Below are positions 55,088 through 64,000 of a stretch of DNA of 64,000 bases, piece after piece (position 1 is the first letter of the stretch; each line of letters opens with the position of its first letter). This DNA is from Roseovarius carneus (GTDB lineage Bacteria > Pseudomonadota > Alphaproteobacteria > Rhodobacterales > Rhodobacteraceae), in contig NZ_JAHSPD010000001.1 in NCBI RefSeq assembly GCF_020141465.1, positions 124,001 through 188,000 on the forward strand, written 5' to 3'. Position numbers and translations under genes: made by a program. The notes under the pieces are model-generated. The model was not told where the DNA came from, ran no database searches, and saw only the letters and a program-made list of their open reading frames with translations.

Positions 55088-58038
55088 GCAGATCGCAAGT
55101 CAATCGCATCTCGGGCGGGATGATCGACACGACCCGCACGCTGAAATTCACCTTCAACGGCACGTCGATGCAGGGGCATCCCGGCGACACACTGGCCTCA
55201 GCCCTTCTGGCGAATGGTCAAGTCCTCGTGGGGCGCTCGTTCAAATACCACCGCCCGCGCGGCATCTTCACCGCCGGACCGGAGGAGCCGAACGCCCTCG
55301 TGCAATTGCGCAGCGGCGCATTTCAGGAACCCAACACCCGCGCCACCGTGGCCGAGCTTTTTGATGGGTTGACCGCGACCAGCCAGAACCATCGCGGCTC
55401 GCTTGAATATGATTTCATGGCGGCGACGGACTTGCTCTCGCCCTTCCTCAGCGCGGGCTTTTATTACAAGACATTCATGTGGCCCAAAGCCTTCTGGGAA
55501 AAGCTTTACGAGCCGATCATCCGCGCCTCTGCGGGCCTCGGGCGGCTGTCGATGAAAGAAGACCCCGACACCTACGACAAGGGCTACCAGCACTGCGATC
55601 TTCTGGTCATCGGCGCGGGCCCCTCGGGTCTGAGTGCCGCATTGGCCGCCGGGCGTGCAGGCGCGCGGGTGATCCTCGCGGATGAGGATTTCGCCCCCGG
55701 CGGGCGGCTCAACGCCGAAACGCTTGAAGTAGACGGCATGACAGGGCGCGACTGGGCCGCTCAGGCGATTGCCGAGCTTGCGTCGATGGACAATGTCCGC
55801 CTGATGACGCGCACCACTATTTATGGTGCTTATGACCACGGCACATATGGCGCGCTGGAGCGCTGCACCGATCACTTGGCCAATGCGAATGGCAAGCCGC
55901 GCCAGATCCTCTGGCGCATCTATTCCAAACGCGCCGTTCTGGCCGCAGGGGCGACTGAGCGGCCCATCGCGTTCGGCAATAACGACCGACCGGGTGTGAT
56001 GCTGGCCGGGGCCGTGCGCGCTTACGCCAACCGCTATGGCACCGCACCGGGGCAAAGCGTGGCGGTGCTGACAAATAACGACGATGGGTGGCGTACCGCC
56101 GCCGATCTCATGGCCAAGGGCGTGAACGTGCCTGCCCTCATCGACACGCGCGACGGTGCGGCGCCGATGGATATTCCCGGCCTCAAAGTCATCACCGGCA
56201 AAGGCATCGCGGATACTGTGGGACGTAAGGGACTCAAATCCATTCTGCTCACCGATGGCCGCACCATTCCGTGCGACGCGCTGGCCGTGTCCGGTGGATG
56301 GAACCCCAATGTGCACCTCACCTGTCACCAGCGGGGCCGCCCCGATTGGCGCGAGGATCTCAATGCGTTTGTGCCCGGCGCGAACCTGCCTGCGGGCATG
56401 GCCGTCGCGGGGGCCGCAAACGGCGCGCTCACGCTGGGCGCCGCACTGGCCGAGGGCCAGAGCGTAGCCCACGCTCAGCTGAGCGCACTCGGGATCAAAC
56501 CCTCCAAAGCAAAGGCCGCCACCGCCGAGGATGAGCCGCACGAGGGAGCACCCGTCTGGCATATCCCAAGTGGCAAGAAACGCGCCTGGCTCGATCTGCA
56601 AAACGATGTGACCGTGAAGGACATCAAGCAATCCTATGCCGAGGGCTTCCGCTCGGTCGAGCATATGAAGCGTTATACCACCCTCGGCATGGCCACAGAT
56701 CAGGGCAAGACGGCCAATATCCCCGCCCTTGCGATCATGGCCGAATGCACCGGAAAATCCATCCCCGAGACTGGCACAACCATCTTCCGTCCACCCTACA
56801 CGCCCGTGCCCATCGGCGCATTGGGCGGCCGCGCGCGGGGCAAGGCGTTCCGCCCCACGCGCCTCACGCCCAGCCATGACTGGGCCGTGGCAAATGGCGC
56901 GACGTTTGTAGAAGTCGGCAACTGGCTGCGCGCGCAATGGTTTGCGCGCGCCGGTGAGGCGGGCTGGCGAGACAGCGTCGACCGCGAGGTTCTGGCCACG
57001 CGTAGCAGTGTCGGCATCTGCGACGTGACCACGCTCGGCAAGATCGACGTGCAGGGTCGCGATGCGGCGGCATTCCTCAACGTGGTCTATGCCAACGGCT
57101 TTGCCAAACTGGCCGTGGGCAAAGTCCGCTATGGCATCATGCTGCGCGAGGATGGCATCTGCTATGATGACGGGACCACCGCGCGGATGGGCGAGCATCA
57201 TTATGTGATGACCACCACCACCGCCAATGCGGTTTTGGTGTTCCGCCGGTTGGAATTCGTGCGCCAATGTCTCTTCCCGGACATGGATGTGCACCTTATC
57301 TCCACCACCGACGCATGGGCGCAATTCGCCGTAGCAGGGCCCAACGCGCGCAAGCTGCTGCAAAAAGTGGTGGACGACAAACACGACCTCAGCAACGAGG
57401 GCTTTCCGTTCATGGCCTGCGGAGAGGTCAGCGTGTGCGGCGGCACCCCTGCGCGGCTCTTCCGGATCTCGTTCTCAGGCGAGCTTGCCTATGAGGTGGC
57501 TGTCCCCGCACGCTATGGCAACGATATGATGCGGGTGTTGATGCAAGCGGGCGCCGAGTTTGGCGCGACGCCCTACGGCACAGAGGCGCTCGGCGTGATG
57601 CGGATTGAGAAGGGCCACGCGGCGGGCAATGAGCTTGATGGGCGCACCACGGCGCATAATCTTGGCATGGGCCGCATGGTCAGCAAGGCCAAAGATTGCA
57701 TCGGCAACACCCTGTCGCAGCGCCCTGACATGAACCGCGAAGACGATGTAAAGCTTGTGGGCTTTCGCCCTGTTGATCGCGCCAAGCCCTTGATTGCGGG
57801 CGCACATCTGCTCAACACCGGGGCCGAGGCGGTGATGGAGAACGATCAGGGCTGGCTCACCTCTGTCGCCTATTCGCCCAGCCTGGGGTATTCCATCGCC
57901 CTTGGCTTCATCAAATCGGGCGACACGCGGATGGGCGAGATCGTCCGCGCGGTCAGTCCCCTGCACAAGACCGAGATGGAGGTCGAGATCGTATCGGCCC
58001 ATTTCATCGACCCCGAAGGAGAGCGTTTGCGTGCCTGA
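55084..58038 (+). CDS. soxA: Sarcosine oxidase subunit alpha
   Basis: The 984-aa subunit has an N-terminal ferredoxin-like fold region (about 13-100) and an NAD-binding pyridine nucleotide-disulfide oxidoreductase core (VIGAGPSGLSAALAAG near 177-192). Its C-terminal GcvT-like folate domain (about 600-984) transfers the methyl-derived formaldehyde to tetrahydrofolate as 5,10-methylene-THF. metF and other folate genes elsewhere in the window could use this product. Coupled to soxD and soxG by overlaps. Confidence 0.95.
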   Translation: MSRSQVNRISGGMIDTTRTLKFTFNGTSMQGHPGDTLASALLANGQVLVGRSFKYHRPRGIFTAGPEEPNALVQLRSGAFQEPNTRATVAELFDGLTATSQNHRGSLEYDFMAATDLLSPFLSAGFYYKTFMWPKAFWEKLYEPIIRASAGLGRLSMKEDPDTYDKGYQHCDLLVIGAGPSGLSAALAAGRAGARVILADEDFAPGGRLNAETLEVDGMTGRDWAAQAIAELASMDNVRLMTRTTIYGAYDHGTYGALERCTDHLANANGKPRQILWRIYSKRAVLAAGATERPIAFGNNDRPGVMLAGAVRAYANRYGTAPGQSVAVLTNNDDGWRTAADLMAKGVNVPALIDTRDGAAPMDIPGLKVITGKGIADTVGRKGLKSILLTDGRTIPCDALAVSGGWNPNVHLTCHQRGRPDWREDLNAFVPGANLPAGMAVAGAANGALTLGAALAEGQSVAHAQLSALGIKPSKAKAATAEDEPHEGAPVWHIPSGKKRAWLDLQNDVTVKDIKQSYAEGFRSVEHMKRYTTLGMATDQGKTANIPALAIMAECTGKSIPETGTTIFRPPYTPVPIGALGGRARGKAFRPTRLTPSHDWAVANGATFVEVGNWLRAQWFARAGEAGWRDSVDREVLATRSSVGICDVTTLGKIDVQGRDAAAFLNVVYANGFAKLAVGKVRYGIMLREDGICYDDGTTARMGEHHYVMTTTTANAVLVFRRLEFVRQCLFPDMDVHLISTTDAWAQFAVAGPNARKLLQKVVDDKHDLSNEGFPFMACGEVSVCGGTPARLFRISFSGELAYEVAVPARYGNDMMRVLMQAGAEFGATPYGTEALGVMRIEKGHAAGNELDGRTTAHNLGMGRMVSKAKDCIGNTLSQRPDMNREDDVKLVGFRPVDRAKPLIAGAHLLNTGAEAVMENDQGWLTSVAYSPSLGYSIALGFIKSGDTRMGEIVRAVSPLHKTEMEVEIVSAHFIDPEGERLRA

Positions 58039-58591
58039 TTTCACCCTCACCGCCGCCCCGCCGCTGGCCGGAACGCATCACAGCATCGACGGCGCGACCC
58101 TCACTGCCCCCGAGGGGCTGGCCATCGTCTCGCTCGCCCTGCCTCTGGGTGCCGAAGACAAGGCCGAGAAAGCGATCAAGACCGCGTTTGGCGCTCTGCC
58201 AGATATCGGCAAAGCCGCCGAGGCCAAGGGCCATCATCTGCTGCGGATGGGCGTTGATCAGGCCTTCGTGATTTTTGACTGTGCCACACCCGAAGCGGAG
58301 CCAAAAATCGCGGCCAAGCTCAAAGGGGCCGCCTACACGACCGATCAGACCGATGCATGGTGCATCTTGCAGCTCAGCGGGCCACGCGCCCGCGATGTTC
58401 TGGAGCGGATCTGCATGGTCGATCTGCACCCGGACACCTTCCCCGTGGGCGCTCTTGCCCGCACGATCATGGAGCATATGGGCTCCATTGTGGTGCGTAG
58501 CGAAGCGGACACCTATCTGCTTTTGTCGGCCAGTTCTTCGGCCAAAAGCTTCGCCCATGCGGTGGAGCTTTCGATGGACAATATCAGCTAG
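58031..58591 (+). CDS. soxG: Sarcosine oxidase subunit gamma
   Basis: A 186-aa GcvT-like small subunit that packs against the alpha subunit's folate domain. It starts with GTG at 58031 (VPDFTLTAAPPLAG) inside the end of soxA, with AAGGAGA 8 nt upstream. The WCILQLSGPRARDVLERICMVDL segment is typical. Confidence 0.9.
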   Translation: MPDFTLTAAPPLAGTHHSIDGATLTAPEGLAIVSLALPLGAEDKAEKAIKTAFGALPDIGKAAEAKGHHLLRMGVDQAFVIFDCATPEAEPKIAAKLKGAAYTTDQTDAWCILQLSGPRARDVLERICMVDLHPDTFPVGALARTIMEHMGSIVVRSEADTYLLLSASSSAKSFAHAVELSMDNIS

Positions 58592-58642
58592 GCTTGCCCG
58601 CACGCAGCCCCCATGTCACGCTCCGCGCAAAAGGATGCTCGC

Positions 58643-59953
58643 ATGGCCCTGTTTACTGACGACGCCCGCCCCGGCACGCCCTATTGGTGGGAAGGGCTTG
58701 ATCTTGCCACGCCCGATGATCCGCTGCCCGCACAGGTCGATCTTCTGATCATCGGCGCGGGCTACACGGGCCTTTCGGGTGCGATCGCTGCGGCCGAGCG
58801 CGGCGCCTCTGTGGCGGTCGTGGATGCAGGCGATCCGGGCAAAGGCGCTTCCACCCGCAACGGCGGCATGTTCGGCGCGCATCCACGGCTCAGCTGGGAC
58901 AAGCTGCGCACCGCGTTTGGTGCGGACGTGGCCGACGCGCTTTTTGCGGAGGCAGAGCCCGCACGCCACATGGTTGAAGACCTGATTGAGCGGCTCGGCA
59001 TTGACTGCGATTTTCAGCGCACGGGCCGCATCCAGCTTGCATGGACCCAGAGCCATTTCGACGCGCAACGCAGCCTCGCGAATGAGGTATCTGAGAAAAC
59101 CCCCGTGCAGTTAAGGCTGGTGGAGCGCGACGGCCTCGCCCAGGAGATCACGACGGAGCGCTATTTTGGCGGGCTTCTTTTTGAAGATCACGCCGCAATC
59201 CAGCCCGCGAAATTCCACCAAGGTCTGTTGCAGGCCGCGAAAAAGGCAGGGGCCAGCATCACAGGTCATGCGGAGGTCACCGCGCTGGAGCGTTCCGGCA
59301 CAGGCTTCACCGCACACACGCCCAAGGGCATCATCCGGGCGGGGAAGGTGCTCCTCGCCACCGGCGGCTACACGCAAAAACCCTTTGCATGGGCCGCACG
59401 CCGGGTCTTTGCCCTGCCGAGCTATATCATCGCGACCGAGCCTCTGGCGGCCAACCTTCTGGGCCACCTCGCCCCCGGCAGGCGGATGATGGTCGAGACC
59501 CGCGCGCGGCACAGCTATTTCCGCCTGTCGCCCGATGGCACACGCATCCTTTTTGGCGGGCGCGCCGCGATGATCAATGTCGATATCCACGCCGCCGCCG
59601 CGCGCCAAATGGAGACGATGTGCGAGGTCTGGCCCGAGCTTGCGGGCACAAAGCTCAGCCACGCATGGTCAGGCAACACCGGCTATAGCTTTACCCATAT
59701 GCCCCATGTGGGCGCGGATCAGGGCCTGCATTACGCGCTAGGATATTCCGGCTCGGGCACCGTGATGGCACCCTATCTTGGGGCCAAGGCCGCACTTCAG
59801 GCTCTGGGCGATCCGGAGGGCGCGACGGCCTATTCCATGACACCGCTGAGGCGCCACTGGATGCACCCCGGCACCCGCCCGCATTTCTTGCAAGCGGCAA
59901 ACCTTTGGTACCGCCATGTGGTCGATGGCTGGGAAAACCGGAAATCGCGGTGA
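58643..59953 (+). CDS. FAD-dependent oxidoreductase (DAO family)
   Basis: A 436-aa flavoprotein with N-terminal FAD motif LLIIGAGYTGLSGAIAAAERG (34-54) and a C-terminal GYSGSGTVMAPYLGAKAAL segment. It resembles gamma-glutamylputrescine oxidase and related amine oxidases. Lying 51 nt after soxG on the same strand, it may act on another methylated or secondary amine in the same pathway. The start at 58643 has AAAGGA 8 nt upstream. Confidence 0.9.
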   Translation: MALFTDDARPGTPYWWEGLDLATPDDPLPAQVDLLIIGAGYTGLSGAIAAAERGASVAVVDAGDPGKGASTRNGGMFGAHPRLSWDKLRTAFGADVADALFAEAEPARHMVEDLIERLGIDCDFQRTGRIQLAWTQSHFDAQRSLANEVSEKTPVQLRLVERDGLAQEITTERYFGGLLFEDHAAIQPAKFHQGLLQAAKKAGASITGHAEVTALERSGTGFTAHTPKGIIRAGKVLLATGGYTQKPFAWAARRVFALPSYIIATEPLAANLLGHLAPGRRMMVETRARHSYFRLSPDGTRILFGGRAAMINVDIHAAAARQMETMCEVWPELAGTKLSHAWSGNTGYSFTHMPHVGADQGLHYALGYSGSGTVMAPYLGAKAALQALGDPEGATAYSMTPLRRHWMHPGTRPHFLQAANLWYRHVVDGWENRKSR

Positions 59954-59964
59954 TGGAGAAGGTC

Positions 59965-60038
<74 letters not shown>

Positions 60039-60086
60039 TGGGCAGTTTCCAATTATGTCATCGCCTCAGGCACGTCAAGACCGCGC

Positions 60087-60758
60087 TCAATACCGCGCGC
60101 GCAGTCGTTCAGGGTCCGCCCCGCAAAGATAGCGCATCAAAAGCAACAGGTTACGGCCCCCGCGGCGCATCCATCCGTCCTGTATGTAGCGTGCAGCACT
60201 GGTGCGCACCCTGAGGGGCATCGCCTCCAACCTAGCCCCCAGCGCGCGCGCCATGGCCACATCCTCCATCAGCGGGGCATCAACGTAACCGCCCACCGCA
60301 TTATACTCCGCGCGCGAGATCAAAAGCCCCTGATCGCCATAAGGCAGCCCGAACACCCGGCTGCGCAGATTGGCCCATCCCGCCACCACCTTGGGCGCGA
60401 GCCCCTCCGCATCAAACCCCAGGAGAAAATACCCAGGCCGCCCGCGCGATATTTGACGCTCCACAACGCCGCTCCACCCCTCGGGCAGGACCGTATCGGC
60501 GTGTAGAACGAGGACCCACGCACCCGCAGACGCGTCCACGCCCCGGCGCAACTGCCCCCCGCGCGAGGGCGCACCAGAGGTCCAAATCGCACCGACCTCC
60601 TCAGCCATGGCGCGGGTCGCATCCCCCGACCCGCCGTCCGAGATGATCAGCTCCCGCACCAACCCCGCCTCAAGCCCTTCCATCAACGCGCCAAGGGTCC
60701 GGGGCAGCGCCGCCGCCGCGTCGAGCGTGGGAATAACGACTGAGAGTTCCGCGCGCAT
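60087..60758 (-). CDS. Glycosyltransferase family 2 (TIGR04283-type)
   Basis: A 223-aa GT2 enzyme with SVVIPTLDAAAALPRTL (6-22), LIISDGGSGDATRA and LHADTVLPEGW (the metal-binding Asp region). It matches the arsenosugar/rSAM-selenodomain-associated glycosyltransferase group by length and motifs, although no partner rSAM gene is next to it. Acceptor unknown. Confidence 0.87.
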   Translation of the reverse strand: MRAELSVVIPTLDAAAALPRTLGALMEGLEAGLVRELIISDGGSGDATRAMAEEVGAIWTSGAPSRGGQLRRGVDASAGAWVLVLHADTVLPEGWSGVVERQISRGRPGYFLLGFDAEGLAPKVVAGWANLRSRVFGLPYGDQGLLISRAEYNAVGGYVDAPLMEDVAMARALGARLEAMPLRVRTSAARYIQDGWMRRGGRNLLLLMRYLCGADPERLRARY

Positions 60759-60827
60759 GATCTACCCCTGTTACCGCCCTGCCAAACCCCTATATTACCC
60801 TCAGCACCAGCAATCCAGAAGGTCCCC

Positions 60828-61562
60828 ATGCGCAGCCTGCACCACATCACCGGATCCGACGCGACAAGCTTCCTTCAGGGGCTGATCACCAATGATATAG
60901 CCGGGCTCGATACGGGCCTTGTCTATACCGCCATGCTGACACCGCAGGGGAAATATCTGGCCGATTTCTTCCTCGCCCGGCATGGTGATGCGCTTCTTCT
61001 CGATGTGGATGCGGATCTCGCCCACACATTGATCCCGCGCCTCAACATGTACCGGCTGCGCGCCGATGTGCAGATCACTGAAAGCCCCCTGTCGCTCATG
61101 CGTGGCACCGGGCCGGCCCCGGACGGCGCGCTTGTGGATCCGCGCCATGCGGATATGGGCTGGCGGCTTTATGGTCCGGAGGCGGGCGATGACGGCACCG
61201 ATTGGGACGCGATCCGCGTCGCACACTGCATCCCCGAAAGCGGTGTGGAGCTTGGGCCAGACACGTTCATCCTTGAGGCTGCGTTCGAGCGGCTGCACGG
61301 CGTGGATTTCCGCAAAGGCTGTTATGTGGGGCAAGAGGTGACCGCGCGGATGAAGCACAAGACCGAGCTGCGCAAAGGCCTCACCACGGTCGAGATCACC
61401 GGCACGGCCCCGGCGGGCACTGAGATCACCGCGAATGGCAAGGTGGCAGGCACGCTGCACACCCAATCCGGTGATCGCGCCATCGCATATCTGCGCTTTG
61501 ACCGCGCCACTGGTCCGATGCAGGCCGGGGACGCGCAGGTGACGTGGACGCCGCCCGGCTGA
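60828..61562 (+). CDS. ygfZ: Folate-binding protein YgfZ (Fe-S cluster maintenance)
   Basis: A 244-aa GcvT-fold protein with the diagnostic KGCYVGQE motif (near 163-170). YgfZ uses folate and supports Fe-S enzymes such as MiaB. The AGGT before the ATG is a fair ribosome site. A shared terminator separates it from convergent efp. Confidence 0.92.
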   Translation: MRSLHHITGSDATSFLQGLITNDIAGLDTGLVYTAMLTPQGKYLADFFLARHGDALLLDVDADLAHTLIPRLNMYRLRADVQITESPLSLMRGTGPAPDGALVDPRHADMGWRLYGPEAGDDGTDWDAIRVAHCIPESGVELGPDTFILEAAFERLHGVDFRKGCYVGQEVTARMKHKTELRKGLTTVEITGTAPAGTEITANGKVAGTLHTQSGDRAIAYLRFDRATGPMQAGDAQVTWTPPG

Positions 61563-61567
61563 CACGA

Positions 61568-61594
61568 AAAAGGGGCCGCCGAGGCCGCCCCTTA
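61568..61594 (-). terminator. Intrinsic terminator between ygfZ and efp
   Basis: AAGGGGC (61571-61577) pairs with GCCCCTT (61588-61594), and inner GC pairs extend the stem. On the minus strand TTTTTCG follows, so it ends efp; on the plus strand it ends ygfZ with less T. Confidence 0.8.
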
Positions 61595-61616
61595 CACTAC
61601 GTCCGAACCGCTCGGA

Positions 61617-62180
61617 TCACGCGCGCTCGGAATATTCCATCGTCTCGGTGTTCACGATGATTGCCTCATCCTGCCCCACGAAGGGCGGCACCATCACCTT
61701 GATCCCGTTATCGAGGATTGCTGGCTTGAAGCTGTTGGCCGCCGTCTGCCCCTTCACCACTGGCTCTGTCTCCACCACGGTGCAGGTGACCTTCTGCGGC
61801 AAGGTCGCGTTCAGCGCCTCGGCCTCATGAAACTCGATCGCGATCGTCATCCCGTCTTGCAAAAACGGCCGCCGGTCACCCAGAATCTCGGCGGGAAGCT
61901 CGATCTGCTCGTAAGTTTCCGCATCCATGAACACCAACATGCCGTCAGTTTCATATAAAAACTGCTGATCTTTTTGTTCAAGTCGCACCCGCTCCACCTT
62001 ATCGGCACTGCGAAAACGTTCGTTCAATTTTGATCCATTGCGCAGATTGCGCATCTCGACTTGGGCAAAGGCGCCGCCCTTACCGGGTTTCACGTGATCG
62101 ACTTTCACAGCCGACCACAAACCTCCGTTATGTTCCAACACGTTACCGGGCCGGATTTCGTTACCGTTGATTTTGGGCAT
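61617..62180 (-). CDS. efp: Elongation factor P
   Basis: Relieves ribosome stalling at polyproline. The 187-aa protein begins [19 protein letters not shown] and has Lys34 in the loop VKPGKGGAF, the site lysylated in the beta-lysine type. Three OB-like domains follow. The start at 62180 is fixed by homology; the frame upstream is not EF-P-like. Confidence 0.97.
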   Translation of the reverse strand: MPKINGNEIRPGNVLEHNGGLWSAVKVDHVKPGKGGAFAQVEMRNLRNGSKLNERFRSADKVERVRLEQKDQQFLYETDGMLVFMDAETYEQIELPAEILGDRRPFLQDGMTIAIEFHEAEALNATLPQKVTCTVVETEPVVKGQTAANSFKPAILDNGIKVMVPPFVGQDEAIIVNTETMEYSERA

Positions 62181-62395
62181 TGTGGCAAAACCTTGACAAA
62201 AGGTTGAAATAAACAGTGACAACCCTATATATTGTGATGCGCTGGGGAGCAAGATGACCAAATATCGTATCGGACATCACGGAGCTATGCACAAAGCGCA
62301 TGAGAGATATGCTTATCTGCTCTATCCGAATCGAAGGAAACCGGGCATACCAAGCTCCAAGCCGAAAACACAAGAGCAATAAACAAGGACGAGTC
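62181..62395. other. Divergent promoter region of efp and the DUF6280 gene
   Basis: This AT-rich 215-nt gap must hold the promoters of both genes. TATATATTG near 62226-62233 is -10-like. No gene is seen in it. Confidence 0.4.
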
Positions 62396-62719
62396 ATGAA
62401 GGATTTCGTTGACGGTGCCGCCTTCAATAACGAGCAAGGCAATCGCGCACGCAAACTTTTCGCAGCTGTCGTACTGGCTGCACTGGACGATGCCATTTCC
62501 GACGATAAGAAATATGGCAACGGCCCCGACCAGATCGCCCGCTGGGCGCGCTCGCGGGATGGACGCGAAGTGCTGTCTTGTGCCGGGATCGACCCCAATG
62601 AGCGCGTTGTGACCGGCCTTATGGATTTCGTATCCAAAGGCGTGCGTACTTCTGTCGCTTTGTCGCGCGAAGAAAGTGAGCGCCGCAGTGCCGCCGCTGC
62701 GCAGGCCGAAGCCGCCTGA
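62396..62719 (+). CDS. DUF6280 family protein
   Basis: A 107-aa protein, MKDFVDGAAFNNEQGNRARK at the N-terminus, mostly helical with a conserved core (LAALDDAISDDKKYGNGPDQ and SCAGIDPNERVV) and an alanine-rich end. It resembles the DUF6280 family known from Rhodobacterales. Function unknown. The start at 62396 has AAGGA 6 nt upstream; the frame is open 32 codons farther but not protein-like. Confidence 0.82.
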   Translation: MKDFVDGAAFNNEQGNRARKLFAAVVLAALDDAISDDKKYGNGPDQIARWARSRDGREVLSCAGIDPNERVVTGLMDFVSKGVRTSVALSREESERRSAAAAQAEAA

Positions 62720-62740
62720 CATTGCGCAAAAGATCAAGCG

Positions 62741-62768
62741 AAGGCCCTGCCTGAACGGCGGGGCCTTT
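62741..62768 (+). terminator. Intrinsic terminator after the DUF6280 gene
   Basis: AAGGCCCTGCC (62741-62751) pairs with GGCGGGGCCTT (62757-62767) with one mismatch, followed by TCGCGTTT. It lies 22 nt after the stop codon. Confidence 0.75.
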
Positions 62769-62869
62769 CGCGTTTGAGGCCAGTCCGCACGCAAGTGGGC
62801 CGCGTCATGACTTCCCTCACGCCAAGACAATGCGTATCACCCTTCACATCAAGCAGCAGAGGGCGCGCA

Positions 62870-64000
62870 GTGACACGAGCAATCATGATACAGGGTGCAG
62901 GCTCGAATGTCGGGAAATCCATGCTTGTGGCGGGTCTGGCACGGGCCTGCACCCTCCGGGGCCTGAGCGTCGCGCCCTTTAAGCCACAAAACATGTCCAA
63001 CAACGCAGCCGTCACGCAAGATGGCGGCGAGATTGGCCGCGCCCAAGCGCTTCAGGCCCGCGCGTCAGGGCGCGCAGCGCACACGGATATGAACCCTGTC
63101 CTGCTCAAACCCGAGAGCGAAACAGGCGCGCAAGTGATCGTACAGGGCCAACGCTTTGCCACCCTGCGCGCGCGCGACTATGCCAAAGCCAAACCACAGC
63201 TCTTGAGCGCCGTTCTGGAGAGTTTCCGCAGGCTCAGCACCACGGCCGACCTGATCATCGTCGAAGGTGCGGGCAGCCCCGCCGAGATCAATCTGCGCGC
63301 GGGCGACATCGCCAATATGGGCTTTGCCGAGGCCGCAGGCGTGCCCGTGGTTCTGGTCGGCGATATCGACCGGGGTGGCGTGATCGCACAGATCGTGGGC
63401 ACGCAGGCGGTGCTGCCTCACTCGGATGCGGCGCTGATCCGGGCCTTTGCGATCAACAAGTTTCGCGGCGATCCCTCTCTTTTTGATGACGGGCTCCGTG
63501 CGATTGCCGAGCGGACGGGCTGGCCCTCCTTGGGGGTGGTCCCATGGTTTGCCGATGCGTGGCGCCTTCCGGCGGAGGATGTGATGGACATCGCCTCCAA
63601 GCACGGCGGCGCGTGCAAAGTGGCGGTGCCGCGCCTTGGGCGGATCGCAAATTTCGATGATCTGGACCCATTGAGTGCTGAACCGGGGGTGAGCGTCGAA
63701 ATTATCGCGCCGGGGCAGCCTCTGCCAGGGGATGCAAATCTCGTGCTCATTCCAGGCAGCAAATCCACCATCGCGGACCTTGCCGCCTTCCGCGCCAACG
63801 GCTGGGACATTGACCTTGCAGCACATCTGCGGCGCGGTGGGCATGTTTTGGGCATTTGCGGCGGATACCAGATGCTTGGCCGCGAGATTGCAGACCCCGA
63901 GGGCATCGAGGGCGCGCCGGGCAGTGTTCCGGGCCTCGGGCTTTTGGATGTGACCACGGTGATGCGCCCCGAAAAACGGCTGGCGCTCACCTCGGCGCGG
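62870..64000 (+). CDS. cobQ: Cobyric acid synthase, 5' part
   Basis: Amidates four side chains of adenosyl-cobyrinic acid a,c-diamide in cobalamin synthesis. The visible 377 codons start with GTG ([21 protein letters not shown]-loop-like GAGSNVGKS at 9-17). They contain [25 protein letters not shown] and the glutamine amidotransferase nucleophile region [14 protein letters not shown]. The frame is open to the right edge; the C-terminal about 100 residues are outside. An ATG at 62885 is a weaker alternative start. Confidence 0.95.
   Translation, partial: MTRAIMIQGAGSNVGKSMLVAGLARACTLRGLSVAPFKPQNMSNNAAVTQDGGEIGRAQALQARASGRAAHTDMNPVLLKPESETGAQVIVQGQRFATLRARDYAKAKPQLLSAVLESFRRLSTTADLIIVEGAGSPAEINLRAGDIANMGFAEAAGVPVVLVGDIDRGGVIAQIVGTQAVLPHSDAALIRAFAINKFRGDPSLFDDGLRAIAERTGWPSLGVVPWFADAWRLPAEDVMDIASKHGGACKVAVPRLGRIANFDDLDPLSAEPGVSVEIIAPGQPLPGDANLVLIPGSKSTIADLAAFRANGWDIDLAAHLRRGGHVLGICGGYQMLGREIADPEGIEGAPGSVPGLGLLDVTTVMRPEKRLALTSAR

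Noticed and set aside
55198..57384. A 728-codon open frame on the minus strand
   Set aside because: It is antisense to soxA, whose protein has clear family motifs throughout; long antisense frames are common in high-GC DNA.
63065..63844. Minus-strand open frames near the right edge
   Set aside because: They are antisense to cobQ, which runs open to the window end and has its catalytic motifs.

Overview
The window looks like a chromosomal segment from an alphaproteobacterium of the Rhodobacterales (Roseobacter-type). GC content is high. Supporting markers are a PutA with a divergent Lrp-type regulator, a soxBDAG sarcosine oxidase operon with a GlxA-type regulator, DUF6280, DUF3572, DUF983 and DUF4153 proteins, an MttB-like protein without pyrrolysine, and a ribosomal cluster ending secY-adk-rpsM. 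No phage, IS element, CRISPR array or rRNA was seen. Two tRNAs (Leu-TAA, Gly-TCC) and one TPP riboswitch were found.

Layout. 1-11.5 kb, minus strand: ribosomal proteins from rplB to rpsM (rpsM is cut by the left edge and apparently starts with TTG). The cluster is interrupted between rplP and rpmC by a terminator, a low-GC small membrane-protein gene and a plus-strand 2OG-Fe(II) oxygenase. 11.8-13.5 kb: a two-gene cassette of an H-NOX-family protein and an H-NOX-associated-domain GGDEF protein; the H-NOX protein appears to lack the proximal histidine and most of the YxSxR motif. 13.6-15.3 kb: DUF4153 membrane protein. 15.4-18.7 kb: TPP riboswitch followed by thiY-tenA-thiZ-thiX for uptake and salvage of thiamine precursors. 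18.7-25 kb: MttB-like methyltransferase, DMT exporter, HAD phosphatase, DUF3572, a PleD-like diguanylate cyclase with degraded receivers, DUF983 and a Nudix hydrolase. 25.0-25.7 kb: a decayed region with a broken fatty acid desaturase, a palindromic element and a gene remnant.

25.8-35 kb: MipA/OmpV protein, aldo/keto reductase, YceI, an MFS transporter, metG, a lytic transglycosylase lipoprotein, tig, a pair of 77-nt repeats beside tRNA-Leu, and a TPR protein. 34.6-39.7 kb: putR/putA, rhomboid protease, GFA protein. 39.8-43.6 kb: inositol phosphatase, metR/metF and an HD-domain protein with ligands like the mixed-valent diiron oxygenases. 43.7-52.4 kb: valS (with an internal AT-rich mosaic segment), two aminotransferases, a small membrane protein, a phosphatase, a divergent GAPDH and a nitrilase-family amidase. 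52.4-60 kb: GlxA-type regulator, soxBDAG, an FAD oxidoreductase and tRNA-Gly. 60-64 kb: glycosyltransferase, ygfZ, efp, DUF6280 and the 5' part of cobQ, cut by the right edge.

Functional themes are translation, one-carbon and methylated-amine metabolism (soxBDAG, metF/metR, MttB-like, ygfZ), c-di-GMP signalling with unusual sensors, and thiamine/cobalamin supply. A short sequence around GAGTATTTTTGCTAAGAAGAAG recurs at least five times at 3' ends of genes.
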